A stretch of 60,432 nt of DNA from an uncultured Bacilli bacterium (GTDB lineage Bacteria; Bacillota_I; Bacilli_A; RFN20; CAG-449), in assembly GCA_944332225.1 (NCBI GenBank), contig CALVJO010000005.1, positions 1 to 60,432 of the forward strand, in the 5' to 3' direction. How positions within the stretch are numbered: position 1 is the first letter of the stretch; every line of letters begins with the position of its first letter. The notes under the pieces are model-generated. The model searched no databases and had not been told where the DNA came from. It was given only the letters and a program-made list of their open reading frames with translations. Positions 43,468 through 53,739 of this stretch are shown piece by piece. Both the position numbers and the translations under genes were made by a program.

Positions 43468-44868
43468 GTGAAAAAAACTTTATTAATTATAACCGCACTT
43501 ACTGTAGCTTTCTTAGCTAGCTGCGATGGATTACCTAGCATCCAAACCTCCTCACCTTCTTCTGATGAAACTAGTCAAACTTCGTCAGTTATCACCTCAT
43601 ATTTAAGATTTAAAGATGATAACGTTGATTCTATTGAATTAGATCAAAGCGTTAAATTAACTGTTGAATATGATGTAAATGCGATGGTTAATTTAGTCTT
43701 TAGCTCATCTCAAACATTAATTTGTTCAGTTGATGATGAAGGAACTATTAAAGGTATTGGAATCGGCGAGGCCACTATTACCGTTAAAGATACTTATTCA
43801 AATTTAGAAGACAGCATAAATATCGAAGTGATTGCTCCATTACCTGAATTTACTTCTTCAGATCAAATTGTATCTTTTATTCGTGAAACATCTGTCTTGA
43901 AAGAATCATCCATCGGAGAGATTAGCCATGTAGAGACATCTAAAAATGATTATTATGATGGCACGGAAACTATAACTATTAAAAATTATGATGGAGATGC
44001 CTTGATTAGAGAAAATGAAGAAACCTATACATCATGGGGGAATGAGAACACATCTTCTTCAACTGACGCTAGAATTATTCAAGATGATAAATATTATGAT
44101 CTAACCTTAGATAATACAGGAGGTTATTCTTACGCGTCAGTATATTCAATAGTTGATTTCCCTGATGGAAGCTCCTCCCAGATTGAATTAACCGAAGCCA
44201 AAGAAAGAGTATCTTCATTCAATGTTTTCGGAGATATAGCTAATGATATAGCTTCATTAAATAAAACTAAGGAAACTATCGAGATAACTAAAGAGACCAA
44301 TCAGCTTGTAAAAGTCAATGGCGAATATCTCAATCAATGGCTAGGCGATCCGACTAAATCTGATTATGAGACGTTTAACTATTCTCTAGAATTTAAAAAT
44401 GATGGAACGATTCTATCGTTTACTCTTGAAAGTTATACTTATTCCGATGATTCTTATGATTTAATCAATAATTGCTTAAAAGAGGACGCGACTATAACAT
44501 CTCAAACATCAATTAAAGTTGAGGTAACTAATGAAACATTATTACCTATGGAAGAGATGAATATCGTTCCTACTGATTATTTTGTAAGTGAGATTATTGA
44601 AGCTAACTATAATACAAACAATCAAATTTCTATTGGTTCAACTTTATCAACTTATAACTTTAATATCACAAAATACTCCCCATCAACTGCCTTAGATTCT
44701 GAAGATTTCAGCATCATAAATGTTGAAAATGAACCAGGTGGACAACAGATTGTTGAAGATCCAATTTGGGGATATGAAGCTCAAAGTGAAGGAATTGCTA
44801 AAGTAACAATCGCTATGGATAATAATCCATCAGTAACCTACACAATAGAAATTACAGTTGTTAGATAA
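43468..44868 (+). CDS. surface lipoprotein with Big_2-like domain
   Basis: A 466-residue exported lipoprotein. The signal peptide and lipobox are KKTLLIITALTVAFLASC, followed by a Ser/Thr-rich linker. An Ig-like Big_2 domain (about 50-125) shows SVKLTVEYDVNA and the GTIKGIGIGEATITVKD signature. The rest is a Tyr- and acidic-rich region I cannot name, with a final Ig-like part ending SVTYTIEITV. GTG is the start, 7 nt after AAAGGGG. The next lipoprotein gene starts 13 nt after this one and is likely co-expressed. The ligand is unknown. Confidence 0.75.
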   Translation: MKKTLLIITALTVAFLASCDGLPSIQTSSPSSDETSQTSSVITSYLRFKDDNVDSIELDQSVKLTVEYDVNAMVNLVFSSSQTLICSVDDEGTIKGIGIGEATITVKDTYSNLEDSINIEVIAPLPEFTSSDQIVSFIRETSVLKESSIGEISHVETSKNDYYDGTETITIKNYDGDALIRENEETYTSWGNENTSSSTDARIIQDDKYYDLTLDNTGGYSYASVYSIVDFPDGSSSQIELTEAKERVSSFNVFGDIANDIASLNKTKETIEITKETNQLVKVNGEYLNQWLGDPTKSDYETFNYSLEFKNDGTILSFTLESYTYSDDSYDLINNCLKEDATITSQTSIKVEVTNETLLPMEEMNIVPTDYFVSEIIEANYNTNNQISIGSTLSTYNFNITKYSPSTALDSEDFSIINVENEPGGQQIVEDPIWGYEAQSEGIAKVTIAMDNNPSVTYTIEITVVR

Positions 44869-44881
44869 AAAGGAGAAACGA

Positions 44882-47272
44882 ATGAAAAAACATTATTTAT
44901 TATTAGCCCTCGCGGGAATCGTGTTAGTTTCCTGCCAAGGAGGAGGATCTAGCTCTCCAACTAGTTCTTCACCAAGTGAAGTAACCACCTCAAGTGAAGA
45001 TAATAAATTACAAGCCGTCTTAGAAGGATTAAAGCAAAACAATTTTACTACTAGCTATTCTTTAGGTAATCAAGCTAATACTTACATAACCTATCGTAGC
45101 AATGATTATTTCTTCGATACTTATAATCAAGTTGGATATATAGTTTTAGAAGATGATACGGTCTATAAATTTGCTTTATATGACAATGTTTGCATGCCTT
45201 CAGCCCCTAGAATGGGATTAAGAGATGAGATATTCTCTCCTAACTTTGAACCGATTGATGTTGATTTAGAATCCTGCGAGATGATTGATGATAATATTTA
45301 TCAATCAACTGATATTAAGGTAGTTCAAAGCTTTGCTCATGCTGCAAACATGACTATCTATGATTCAGATAATCAAGTGTATTTAGATACAGTTAATTTC
45401 TATCTTGATAACAATGATAACTTAAAATTCGCTGTTTATACGATCAATGATGTTATCTCTTTACAAGGAACTATCTATGCTATCAACAAGACTTCTTTAG
45501 AAGCCGCGGATCAATTCTTAGAAGAGGGAATATCTCCTGAAAATATAAAAACTGATGATGCATCATTAAAAGATATTTTTGGTGAAGGAGATTTCACTTT
45601 TAGATCTCAAGTTCGAGATTATGTTAACGGATATCAATATCAGCTCGTTCTTGGTAAAGATTACTATTATTATCCATCTAATGGAGAAGGCTCAATGGTT
45701 TTAAGCGATGGATATTCTCATCCATTTACTTTAACTTCTGAAGGAGATTTGACGGTTGATTATGAATATGATGCCTCTGAAGAGTATTATCGAGATTTAT
45801 TCTCTCTTAGAAGAGTCGATTATTCTAAATTCTATAAAGTAGATGATTCAACATTCTTAACTAGAGATTATTTTAATGTTAGCTCCTTAGCTTTCTACTT
45901 AGGACTTACCTCAACGGATGCGACAACTGGAGAAACTGTACCATTAACTAACGCGGATGGATTAAAAATTGTTATCAATCAAGATAATTCTTTAAGTTTG
46001 ACTTTCTATGATGATTCTTCAACTGCCGCGGAGGCTACATTAACTGACATTAATTCAGTCGCGATTGAACAAATTGATAATTATTTAAAATCTAATCTTC
46101 TTCCTAGCTTAGAAGTTCATGAAAATGCGAAGGCTTTAGATGATGCTATTCAAGCCCTAGATGCTTATGCTATTGAAGTTTTAGATTCCTCAAGCTTCGT
46201 GGAGAAAATTGAAATCGACCAAAATGGTAGATATGAAACTTGGAGTTATCCATTATCTAGAGATTTAAATTATGTTAAAAAAGGTAATAATTATTATCCT
46301 TTCTTAGTTAATGGATCTAGCTATGAAATAGATGTCACTCAGCCATTAAGCGAAGAAGAGTATCATTCTTTACTTGATTTAAAATCAATCGATTATTCTA
46401 CATTCTATTATTTAGGTGAGACGGATGGACGATATAGAACTGATATTCAACAACATTTAGATGTTTTATCTAACGTTTTCACTGTTAGTTCATACTCTCA
46501 AATAACTGCAGCATACATAACCTTAAATGATGATGGTTCAATCACTTTCTCTTTACAAGATGATTCATTATTAGGCGGAGGAGAATTACTTGAATACACC
46601 TTAACATCAATGGAAAGTTCATCAACCTTAACAAATGTAGTTAATAGCTTTGACGATAGCTTACTTGATTTAGGTGATCATACTCCTTTAGTTAACTTCT
46701 TTAATAAACTTAATGAAGAACAAAACTTTAGAGTTCGCTTTTTAAGCGGAGAAGGCGATAGCTATACAGAAGAAGATGATGATTTCTACACGAAAGAAAC
46801 ATATTATTCAGGATATTTTAAAGACGGTCTCTATCTCACCCCAAGCGGATATATTTATGAATTTAGAGAATCATATGTTGATTCTGAAACAGGGGATACG
46901 ATTCCTTTCCAAATTGGTTCTCATCCATTGAACGCAACATCAATTTATGAAAGCACCAACCTACCATTATTTACTGAAGAGGTCTTAAATACCTTCAAGT
47001 TAACTTCTCAAGGATTCGAAACTCAAAATAGTTACTATATCGATCTCATCTGCGGCTTCCTTTACATGGATTCTACCTATATTGATAAGATGATATTCTC
47101 TATAGTTGATGATGAACTACACATTAGATTTGAAACTAGAGAGTATACTCAAGATGAATCTGGTTTATTAATTAACGCATATGAATATACCTTATTTGCA
47201 GAGGTTAATATTATTGATGTAGGCTCAACTGTTATTCCTGAAGATGCAGTTTTACCAGAGAAATTAAAATAA
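44882..47272 (+). CDS. surface lipoprotein with four divergent repeats
   Basis: About 796 residues from ATG 44882, which follows AAAGGAG; the signal peptide ends in the lipobox LVSC and a Gly/Ser/Thr linker follows. By eye the mature protein holds four related blocks of about 170-190 residues. Each has an amphipathic helix, a stretch with paired Tyr (e.g. DYYYYP, NNYYPF), an RRVDYSKFYKV or KSIDYSTFYYL segment and a final strand like NSLSLTFYDD or GSITFSLQDD. I do not know this repeat; the overall look recalls LolA-type lipid-binding folds, but that is weak. A terminator follows. Confidence 0.7.
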   Translation: MKKHYLLLALAGIVLVSCQGGGSSSPTSSSPSEVTTSSEDNKLQAVLEGLKQNNFTTSYSLGNQANTYITYRSNDYFFDTYNQVGYIVLEDDTVYKFALYDNVCMPSAPRMGLRDEIFSPNFEPIDVDLESCEMIDDNIYQSTDIKVVQSFAHAANMTIYDSDNQVYLDTVNFYLDNNDNLKFAVYTINDVISLQGTIYAINKTSLEAADQFLEEGISPENIKTDDASLKDIFGEGDFTFRSQVRDYVNGYQYQLVLGKDYYYYPSNGEGSMVLSDGYSHPFTLTSEGDLTVDYEYDASEEYYRDLFSLRRVDYSKFYKVDDSTFLTRDYFNVSSLAFYLGLTSTDATTGETVPLTNADGLKIVINQDNSLSLTFYDDSSTAAEATLTDINSVAIEQIDNYLKSNLLPSLEVHENAKALDDAIQALDAYAIEVLDSSSFVEKIEIDQNGRYETWSYPLSRDLNYVKKGNNYYPFLVNGSSYEIDVTQPLSEEEYHSLLDLKSIDYSTFYYLGETDGRYRTDIQQHLDVLSNVFTVSSYSQITAAYITLNDDGSITFSLQDDSLLGGGELLEYTLTSMESSSTLTNVVNSFDDSLLDLGDHTPLVNFFNKLNEEQNFRVRFLSGEGDSYTEEDDDFYTKETYYSGYFKDGLYLTPSGYIYEFRESYVDSETGDTIPFQIGSHPLNATSIYESTNLPLFTEEVLNTFKLTSQGFETQNSYYIDLICGFLYMDSTYIDKMIFSIVDDELHIRFETREYTQDESGLLINAYEYTLFAEVNIIDVGSTVIPEDAVLPEKLK

Positions 47273-47300
47273 GATATTAATATAATCAAAGCCAAAATAA

Positions 47301-47323
47301 AAAACCCGATTTGCTCGGGTTTT
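47301..47323. terminator. bidirectional intrinsic terminator
   Basis: AAAACCCGA (47301-47309) pairs with TCGGGTTTT (47315-47323) around a 5-nt loop. It lies between converging lipoprotein genes and has A and T flanks. Confidence 0.88.
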
Positions 47324-47353
47324 TATTTGGAAACTTTTAATGATTATTAAGCA

Positions 47354-50047
47354 TTAATAATTAGCTTGAATAACCATCGTATATGATTGATCAAGAGTCA
47401 ATGTTACTAATGGTTCAGTAGCGTTTTGAATTGGTAATTGATCGTTAGTGAAATTGTGAGTGATTGTTCCATCGGCAGAAGTGATAGTAACTGTGATATT
47501 TCCACCTTCAGAATATTTATAAACGAAGACATTAACTACAGTTCCTTTATCTACAGCAAGAGTTCTTCCGCTGGAACTATATTCTGGATAAATTTCATTT
47601 CCTTCAGAATCTGTGAAATAGCAGCCTGCTGAATAATTAGAATTATCAGTCACTGATAAAGTTGCTACTTCAAATTTTGTGAATGTGATAGTTACATTAG
47701 CTCCAGTTACATAATAACCAGCTCTAGTTGCAACGATATCACCGAATACTTCTACATCATAACGATAGCCAGCTTCAGCTTCAGGAGTAGTGATAGATAA
47801 GGTATCTCCAACACTTAAGGTAGTTAAATCGGTAGCTTCGGTACCATTGATTTGATAGGTTATATCACCTGTAGTTACAACATCATCATTAACAGTTGCT
47901 GTAACAGTTTGTCTTTCTGCATAAACAACTTTGATACCTGTTATATCTTCAGTTACTTCGATATTTTGATAAGTAATAGAGATAGACAATGTTCCATAGT
48001 TTTGTGAGTAAACTTCACCTGGGACTAAAGCTTCAGTAGATCCATCTGATTTAACAACAGCTAATGAAGGAACGGTGGTCATATCTTCAGTAATGTTATA
48101 AGAAAGGCTCGTAGAAAGAGTTTCTCCGACAATGAAAGGCACGGATAGTTCACTTGCATAGCTTGGCGAATAATAAATGCTACTGTTGGATGTTTGACCT
48201 CTTACGTTGATGCTTGAAAGAGATGATGTTTCTTCACCTGGATCAAGAGTTATGGTTTGTGAATCTAATTTGGTAACTTCAACGACTACAACAACGTCTT
48301 TATCAGGCATTGTGAAGGAAATAGATGTAGAACCATAGAATGTTGAGACTGTTACATCAATTGAATCATCGCCTTCGATATGGGCTCCGGTAATCTCATA
48401 TAATTTAGAAGTAGTGCTTACAGTAATTGTAACAGTTTCACCAGCTCCATATTCAGCATCATTAGGCTTGTTGATTCCTTCAACTTCCTTGACTGATACA
48501 GTTCTTGCTTCAGAAACTCTAAATGTAAAGACGATGTCTTCAGTTTGAGTGGTTGGAATAAAGAATTGAGCATAATCTCCATAGTAAGAAGAAGTTACAT
48601 TAGCCCAGGTAGCTCCGTTATCCATAGAGATACCGGTTAAGAGATATCCTTCTGCAGGTGTCGCGTATACATATACTGAGTTACCAGGAGCGATAGATTC
48701 AACTTCATTTCCTTGCCATCCCCAAGATGATGTAGAAAAGTGAACTTCTGTGATAACTGAGTCTGGATCAAAATAGGATAAACCGATATTATCGCTTAAA
48801 GCGAAAGTGATGGTTACATCTTCTTCAGGCATGACAAATTCAAGTCTACCGGCTGTATTGACGGTTGGTTCAACACCAGTTACGGTTGCAGGTCCAGAGA
48901 TATATTGTCCTTCTTTAGCTGAATAGCTAATTGCAACTGTCTCTCCAACAGTGACATCGCTATCTTGAGAGATACCACTAGTGATGGTGACAGAATCAAG
49001 ATTTGTGAAGCTTACATGTCCAAGACCTAAGTATTCTCCAACAGCTTTAACTACGATTTCGGTAACTTCAGCGTCGATTGAAATCATGATTTGAGTGTAA
49101 TCAGTTGTTTCGTATACGCTATTGATATCAGTCCAAGTTTCTCCGCCGTTAGCAGAATATTGATATTTAGAAACGCTGTAACCTGGTTTAACAGAAGCGT
49201 AAATTTGAACATTTGAATACTTTTCACTATCAATTGTTCCATAGAATGAAACATATTCATTATCTTCGTAAGTAACGCTTGCACCTGTTGTTCCATCAGT
49301 TGCCATGTTGCTGGTTGCGGTAACAACAATCGCTACATCAGCGCTTGGCATAGTAAATGTCGCGGTTCCTGCTGAATAGAGGTTCATGCTTCCTGAAGTA
49401 GTTAATGTTGATTCATCAGGTGTAACTCTAACTCCAACATCATTAGCATATAAGATAAATTGATTGACGTTAGATTCAGGAATTGATCCATTAAAGGTAA
49501 TCTTAACGGTTACTGGAGTTCCAACTACTACCGCGTCAGCTTCTTCTACTTGAACTGCCGCACTTTGGATTTGGCTTTTAGCTTGTCCGCCTAATAAAGT
49601 AGGCTCAGAAACTGCAAAGGTTATATCTTCAGTAGTGACGGTGATTGTGACAGCTTCTCCTGGCATTGTGAAGGTGACAGTTGTTTCTTGCCCTTCGCTT
49701 GATACGACAGGAGTTACTTGTCCGCTAGTTACATCAACTAATTTTTTAGAAGCTTCAAGAGTTAATGTGATAGTTACTTGATCTCCCTCTTCATAGGAAC
49801 CATCGGCATGCTCTCCGTCAAATGCGTGAGTGAATCCGGTTCCTTCCACGGTCACTAAGTATTCTTCAACAGGTGTTTCAGATGTAGTTGAAGAGCTTGA
49901 TGAGCCAGAGTCAGATGTAGTAGTTTCAGAAGTGGTTGGCTCTCCTGAACTAGTTGTTGAGCTTGGGCTAGATGAGCTTGGACCAACGCATGCGGTTAAT
50001 AAACCCGCGGTGGCAAGGACTAATAACCCTAAAGTTTTTTTGGTCAT
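47354..50047 (-). CDS. lipoprotein with InlB B-repeat-like modules
   Basis: About 897 residues from the ATG at 50047 (GGGG ribosome site upstream); the signal peptide ends with lipobox LLTAC and then a long Ser/Thr/Glu linker. The mature part is built of beta-rich modules that end in a repeated phrase: VTFTMPGEAVTITV, ATFTMPSADVAIVV, LEFVMPEEDVTITF and ISFTMPDKDVVVVV. This is the hallmark of bacterial InlB-B-like/TMP repeats found on cell surfaces. It probably binds host or bacterial surfaces; the ligand is unknown. A few copies have GYxxSKxxYSxNGG-type strands between them. Confidence 0.75.
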   Translation of the reverse strand: MTKKTLGLLVLATAGLLTACVGPSSSSPSSTTSSGEPTTSETTTSDSGSSSSSTTSETPVEEYLVTVEGTGFTHAFDGEHADGSYEEGDQVTITLTLEASKKLVDVTSGQVTPVVSSEGQETTVTFTMPGEAVTITVTTEDITFAVSEPTLLGGQAKSQIQSAAVQVEEADAVVVGTPVTVKITFNGSIPESNVNQFILYANDVGVRVTPDESTLTTSGSMNLYSAGTATFTMPSADVAIVVTATSNMATDGTTGASVTYEDNEYVSFYGTIDSEKYSNVQIYASVKPGYSVSKYQYSANGGETWTDINSVYETTDYTQIMISIDAEVTEIVVKAVGEYLGLGHVSFTNLDSVTITSGISQDSDVTVGETVAISYSAKEGQYISGPATVTGVEPTVNTAGRLEFVMPEEDVTITFALSDNIGLSYFDPDSVITEVHFSTSSWGWQGNEVESIAPGNSVYVYATPAEGYLLTGISMDNGATWANVTSSYYGDYAQFFIPTTQTEDIVFTFRVSEARTVSVKEVEGINKPNDAEYGAGETVTITVSTTSKLYEITGAHIEGDDSIDVTVSTFYGSTSISFTMPDKDVVVVVEVTKLDSQTITLDPGEETSSLSSINVRGQTSNSSIYYSPSYASELSVPFIVGETLSTSLSYNITEDMTTVPSLAVVKSDGSTEALVPGEVYSQNYGTLSISITYQNIEVTEDITGIKVVYAERQTVTATVNDDVVTTGDITYQINGTEATDLTTLSVGDTLSITTPEAEAGYRYDVEVFGDIVATRAGYYVTGANVTITFTKFEVATLSVTDNSNYSAGCYFTDSEGNEIYPEYSSSGRTLAVDKGTVVNVFVYKYSEGGNITVTITSADGTITHNFTNDQLPIQNATEPLVTLTLDQSYTMVIQANY

Positions 50048-50225
50048 AAATATAATCCCCTTTTTTTGTAAATTTCTCTGTTTGAAATTTATTGAAATTT
50101 TCTTATTTTTATATAGCAATTTCAACGATTTTATTTTTATTTTGATATTTATTGATTAAAATCTCGTCATTTTTAAATAAATATTAACGAAAAATTAATC
50201 TATGATTTTTTGATAAAGATAAAAA

Positions 50226-50268
50226 ACCCAGTTTTAATTCTTAATTAAACAAGAATTTTAAACTGGGT
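50226..50268 (-). terminator. intrinsic terminator of the lipoprotein gene
   Basis: On the minus strand a long stem forms between 50251-50268 (ACCCAGTTT...) and 50226-50242, with one bulge and an 8-nt loop, followed by six T. It lies just after the stop at 50276. Confidence 0.85.
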
Positions 50269-50275
50269 AAAAGTA

Positions 50276-51796
50276 TTAAGCTTCGGTAGATGTACCAGGT
50301 GTAGCTTCTGATTCAGGAACTAAATTTTCAAATCTAACTGGGAAATCTGAAGGCTTTCCAGTTTCTAAGAAGCTGATTGAGGTTAAGAATCCATAAGTAG
50401 TTGAAGCACCTTGAATTGTATCAATAGCAGTTCCTTCTTCATTTAATATGATCATCATTTGATCTTCATAAATTTCCATTTGATTTCCTGCTTGATCAAC
50501 TGTGTAGCTGTTTCCTCCAGTTGCCGCGTACATCATAAGTGGAACGATGCTTGTTATATAATCACTTGATATAAATCCTTGATATTCTTGTGTTCCATCA
50601 CTTGATGTTAAAACTGCTTCATCAAAGAATACAGTATTAGCTACATTCCAAATTGGAGCAAAGATTTCCATAGTGACTGGCTCACCATCTACGGTCAAAT
50701 ATTCATCGGATCTTTTTATTTCTTCAGGATTATTTTCATTTACTCCTGCAACTCTATAGATGTATCCAGTTGCTGGATCAGCGATATATCCATAAACATC
50801 GGTATATACAAGTTCATTTGCTTCATTGACTGTGTAGTCTATGTAAATTAATCCTAAATCTGGATCATAAGCTAAAATATAGCTGAAGTAATTCTCAACA
50901 TCAGCAACTTGTTGAACTACCGCGGTGTATCCAGTTTGAAGTTCATCTAAATATCCTGCTAATGCAGTTTGGCCTTGAGTTGGGACTAATGGTTGAGGAA
51001 CTTCATAATCAACCTCAATTTCACTTTCTACAGTTGAAACAACATTGTAGTTAAATTCATATTGAATAGTTCCAGATGAGGTTGAGCCTCTCGTGGTTAA
51101 TTTGAAAGAAGTGATTCCGTCATCATCATAATTAAAGGTTAATCCAGATGGGGTTCCAATGGTGTAACCTGCAAATATCGCGCTTTGGAATTGATTAAGG
51201 AACTCATCGATATCATCACGATATTCATTTGATTGAGACATATCGATAGAAGCTGAACCTTCGCTTAAATTGAAACAGTTGTTAACGAATGTCGCGTTTG
51301 CTGTTGCAAATGGGCTGTAGAGGACTGAAGAGAATTGAGCTCCTAATCCTTGAGTGACTACTTTATTATCAAGTGTATAAGTATAATTTGTTAATTCTCC
51401 AGTTTCGCTATCAGCAAAGAAATAGCTTTCTAATTCAACATATTCATCGCCTGGAACCATGGTATCAGTCTCATCGATTGAGTAAGACATGAGAAAATAA
51501 GCTTCAGTTGAAGTAAGTTGACTTTCAATATACTCAGTTCCGAGTTCAGTAGTTGTTCCTAAAACGGTTAATAATGAAAGATCAGCTGTTCCTTCAAGTG
51601 AGAAAACACTTCCAAGAGCGACAAGCTTCTCTGCGAATGCTTCAGCTCCAGAATCACCTGCTGGGTTAGATGTTGTTGGCTGACTTGTTGAGGAATCGCT
51701 GCTACCTGGGTTTGATGAACCAGATGAGGTAGGATTGTTACATCCAACAAGTATTAATGCGCCGGCTAATGATAGAGTAAATAATTTTTTATTCAT
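50276..51796 (-). CDS. surface lipoprotein, unknown function
   Basis: 506 residues. The signal peptide (KKLFTLSLAGALILVGC) ends with the lipobox LVGC, then a Ser/Asn/Gly linker. The mature part has two halves that each begin with a helix (AEAFAEKLVALGSVFSLEG, LAGYLDELQTGYTAVVQQV) followed by acidic beta strands, so it may be a two-domain relative of the repeated blocks in the lipoprotein at 44.9 kb. I do not recognise a named family. AAAAAGGGGG precedes the start. It has its own terminator and seems monocistronic. Confidence 0.68.
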   Translation of the reverse strand: MNKKLFTLSLAGALILVGCNNPTSSGSSNPGSSDSSTSQPTTSNPAGDSGAEAFAEKLVALGSVFSLEGTADLSLLTVLGTTTELGTEYIESQLTSTEAYFLMSYSIDETDTMVPGDEYVELESYFFADSETGELTNYTYTLDNKVVTQGLGAQFSSVLYSPFATANATFVNNCFNLSEGSASIDMSQSNEYRDDIDEFLNQFQSAIFAGYTIGTPSGLTFNYDDDGITSFKLTTRGSTSSGTIQYEFNYNVVSTVESEIEVDYEVPQPLVPTQGQTALAGYLDELQTGYTAVVQQVADVENYFSYILAYDPDLGLIYIDYTVNEANELVYTDVYGYIADPATGYIYRVAGVNENNPEEIKRSDEYLTVDGEPVTMEIFAPIWNVANTVFFDEAVLTSSDGTQEYQGFISSDYITSIVPLMMYAATGGNSYTVDQAGNQMEIYEDQMMIILNEEGTAIDTIQGASTTYGFLTSISFLETGKPSDFPVRFENLVPESEATPGTSTEA

Positions 51797-51972
51797 AATT
51801 TTGCCCCCTTTTTATTAAGTAAGACTATAAAAACATGTTTTTTAGATGTCAATTAAATTGTAAAAATATTTAACAATAATGGAGATATTGCTTATTAAAC
51901 TAAATTAATTATTTGTTAATTATAGTTAATTTAAATAACTTTATTTTTTGTAAGGTGTTAGTATTTAAATGT

Positions 51973-52788
51973 ATGAAAAGTATTGTTTTAGCTAATTCTA
52001 ATGTAATTCCATCAATAGGATTAGGAGTCTATGGTTTAAGATCAGGTAAAGAAACTATTAATGCTTGTAAGCAGGCTATAGAGCTTGGTTATCGACATAT
52101 TGATACCGCGCGAGTTTATTTAAATGAAGGATCAGTTGGTAAAGCTATCAAAGAATCTAATATTGATAGAAAAGAAATATTTATCACTTCTAAAATGTGG
52201 AATACGTCGATTAGATTCCGTCGTTATAGGCAGGCTTTTAATAAATCATTAAAAAAATTAGATGTAGATTATATTGATTTATATCTATTGCATTGGCCGG
52301 AAAAAAACTTTCTTGAAGCCTATCATTTTTTAGAAGATATGGTGATTCTTGGGAAAATTAAAAATATTGGGGTATCTAATTTTGAAATAAAGCATCTAAA
52401 GCGATTGTTAGCTAACTGTAGAATTAAACCGGTGATTAATCAAATTGAGGTTAATCCATCTTTTAATAATAAAGAATTAATTAAATTTTGTTTTGAACAT
52501 GATATTAAGGTTGAAGCTTATTCTCCTTTAGGAGGGAAAAATCATAATTATGTTAATAATGAGATGATTATTGCTTTAGCTAAAAAATATCATTGTTCCC
52601 CAAGTGAATTAATCTTATCTTGGGAACTAAATCAAGGATTAATTGTCTTACCTCGTTCTAAAAATATTTTGCATCAAAAAGATAATCTTTGCTTGAACGA
52701 TATCGTTTTAGAAAAAGAAGATATGAAGAAGATTGATGCATTAAATTTAAATATTAGAACTGGTAAAGATCCAAATAAATATGAATAG
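51973..52788 (+). CDS. aldo/keto reductase
   Basis: About 271 residues of the NADPH-dependent AKR family (TIM barrel). The catalytic tetrad is complete when numbered from ATG 51973: Asp44 and Tyr49 (RHIDTARVYLNE), Lys74 (FITSKMW) and His107 (YLLHWPE). GVSNFEIKHL, INQIEVNPSF and VLPRSKN (cofactor phosphate-binding) are also seen. ATG 51973 is chosen over an in-frame start 60 nt upstream because it begins the standard strand KSIVLANSNVIPSIGLG. Such enzymes reduce aldehydes such as methylglyoxal; the substrate is not known. The next gene starts 8 nt later. Confidence 0.9.
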   Translation: MKSIVLANSNVIPSIGLGVYGLRSGKETINACKQAIELGYRHIDTARVYLNEGSVGKAIKESNIDRKEIFITSKMWNTSIRFRRYRQAFNKSLKKLDVDYIDLYLLHWPEKNFLEAYHFLEDMVILGKIKNIGVSNFEIKHLKRLLANCRIKPVINQIEVNPSFNNKELIKFCFEHDIKVEAYSPLGGKNHNYVNNEMIIALAKKYHCSPSELILSWELNQGLIVLPRSKNILHQKDNLCLNDIVLEKEDMKKIDALNLNIRTGKDPNKYE

Positions 52789-52796
52789 GAGAAAAT

Positions 52797-53714
52797 ATGC
52801 CAAGTTTTGTTACTCATTATTTATTTGCTAAGGAATTTGATTCTTCAGATGTCACTCTTTTAGGTTCTCAAGGGCCAGATCCATTTTTCTATTATGGAAT
52901 CGTAAAATTTTACAGACCTAATATAAAAAAGATTCATGCTTTTGGTACATTTCTTCATAAGACTAGATTATCTAAAACTATCTCATACATGTTTAAATAT
53001 TTAGAGTATGAAGATGAACACGGTAAATTGATTTTATTAGATTATATTAAAGGATTTTTAATGCATTATTCTTTAGATCGATTGGTTCATCCTTTCGTCT
53101 ATTACCGAACCGGATTTCCTAAAGAAGGAGAAAAGAAAAAATTAAAATACTTTAATTATCATACCCAAATGGAAACATATTTAGATGTGATTAATGCATC
53201 GGATTTTAATTATAAAGTTGATTATAAGAAGATAATTAATATTTCGGAATTTGAATTGAGAGTTATTTCTAGAATGTATCATTTCGTAGCTAAAATGTTT
53301 AATGAATATGATGATTCTATCGACGTCGATACTTATTATTTTGCTATTAAAGACATGATTTTAGAGATTAAATTATTAAATTCAAATGATAAGTGTAGAA
53401 GAAAGAAAGTGTTCCATTTTCTATTTAGAAACACCCCGATTGATACGATGTCTCACATGAGATATGAAGACGTTCCTAAACTTGATTTTTTAAATAATAA
53501 TCATGATGAATTCTATGTTTCTTATCTAGAGAATAAGAAATCGAATGATGATTTCTACACTTTATTTAATAAAGCTAAAGAATATTATATTTCTATATCT
53601 AATAATTTAAATAAGTTAGATGTGAATTATATTGATTCCTTATCCTCTAATATTGATTTTGATGGTTTTAAAATCGGAGAAGAAAAAATTCATTATTCTT
53701 TAATATTTAAATAG
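52797..53714 (+). CDS. zinc-dependent phospholipase C-like protein
   Basis: A 305-residue protein that matches the Zn_dep_PLPC family, helical proteins with several metal-binding His and Asp. The start PSFVTHYLFAKE, GSQGPDPFFY and LHKTRL are typical, as are FLMHYSLDRLVHPFVYYRTG and FNYHTQMETYLD with the expected His/Asp ligands. No signal peptide is present, so it should be cytosolic, unlike secreted toxins of the family. AGGAG lies just before the ATG. It is in a probable operon with the AKR upstream and the pyridoxal kinase-like gene downstream. Confidence 0.85.
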   Translation: MPSFVTHYLFAKEFDSSDVTLLGSQGPDPFFYYGIVKFYRPNIKKIHAFGTFLHKTRLSKTISYMFKYLEYEDEHGKLILLDYIKGFLMHYSLDRLVHPFVYYRTGFPKEGEKKKLKYFNYHTQMETYLDVINASDFNYKVDYKKIINISEFELRVISRMYHFVAKMFNEYDDSIDVDTYYFAIKDMILEIKLLNSNDKCRRKKVFHFLFRNTPIDTMSHMRYEDVPKLDFLNNNHDEFYVSYLENKKSNDDFYTLFNKAKEYYISISNNLNKLDVNYIDSLSSNIDFDGFKIGEEKIHYSLIFK

Positions 53715-53739
53715 AATAAAAAATAGATTGGAGATTTAT

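Noticed and set aside
49830-50159. Plus-strand frame opposite the start of the InlB-like lipoprotein
   Set aside because: It is an antisense shadow of the Ser/Thr/Glu-rich linker; no ribosome site and a composition set by the real gene.
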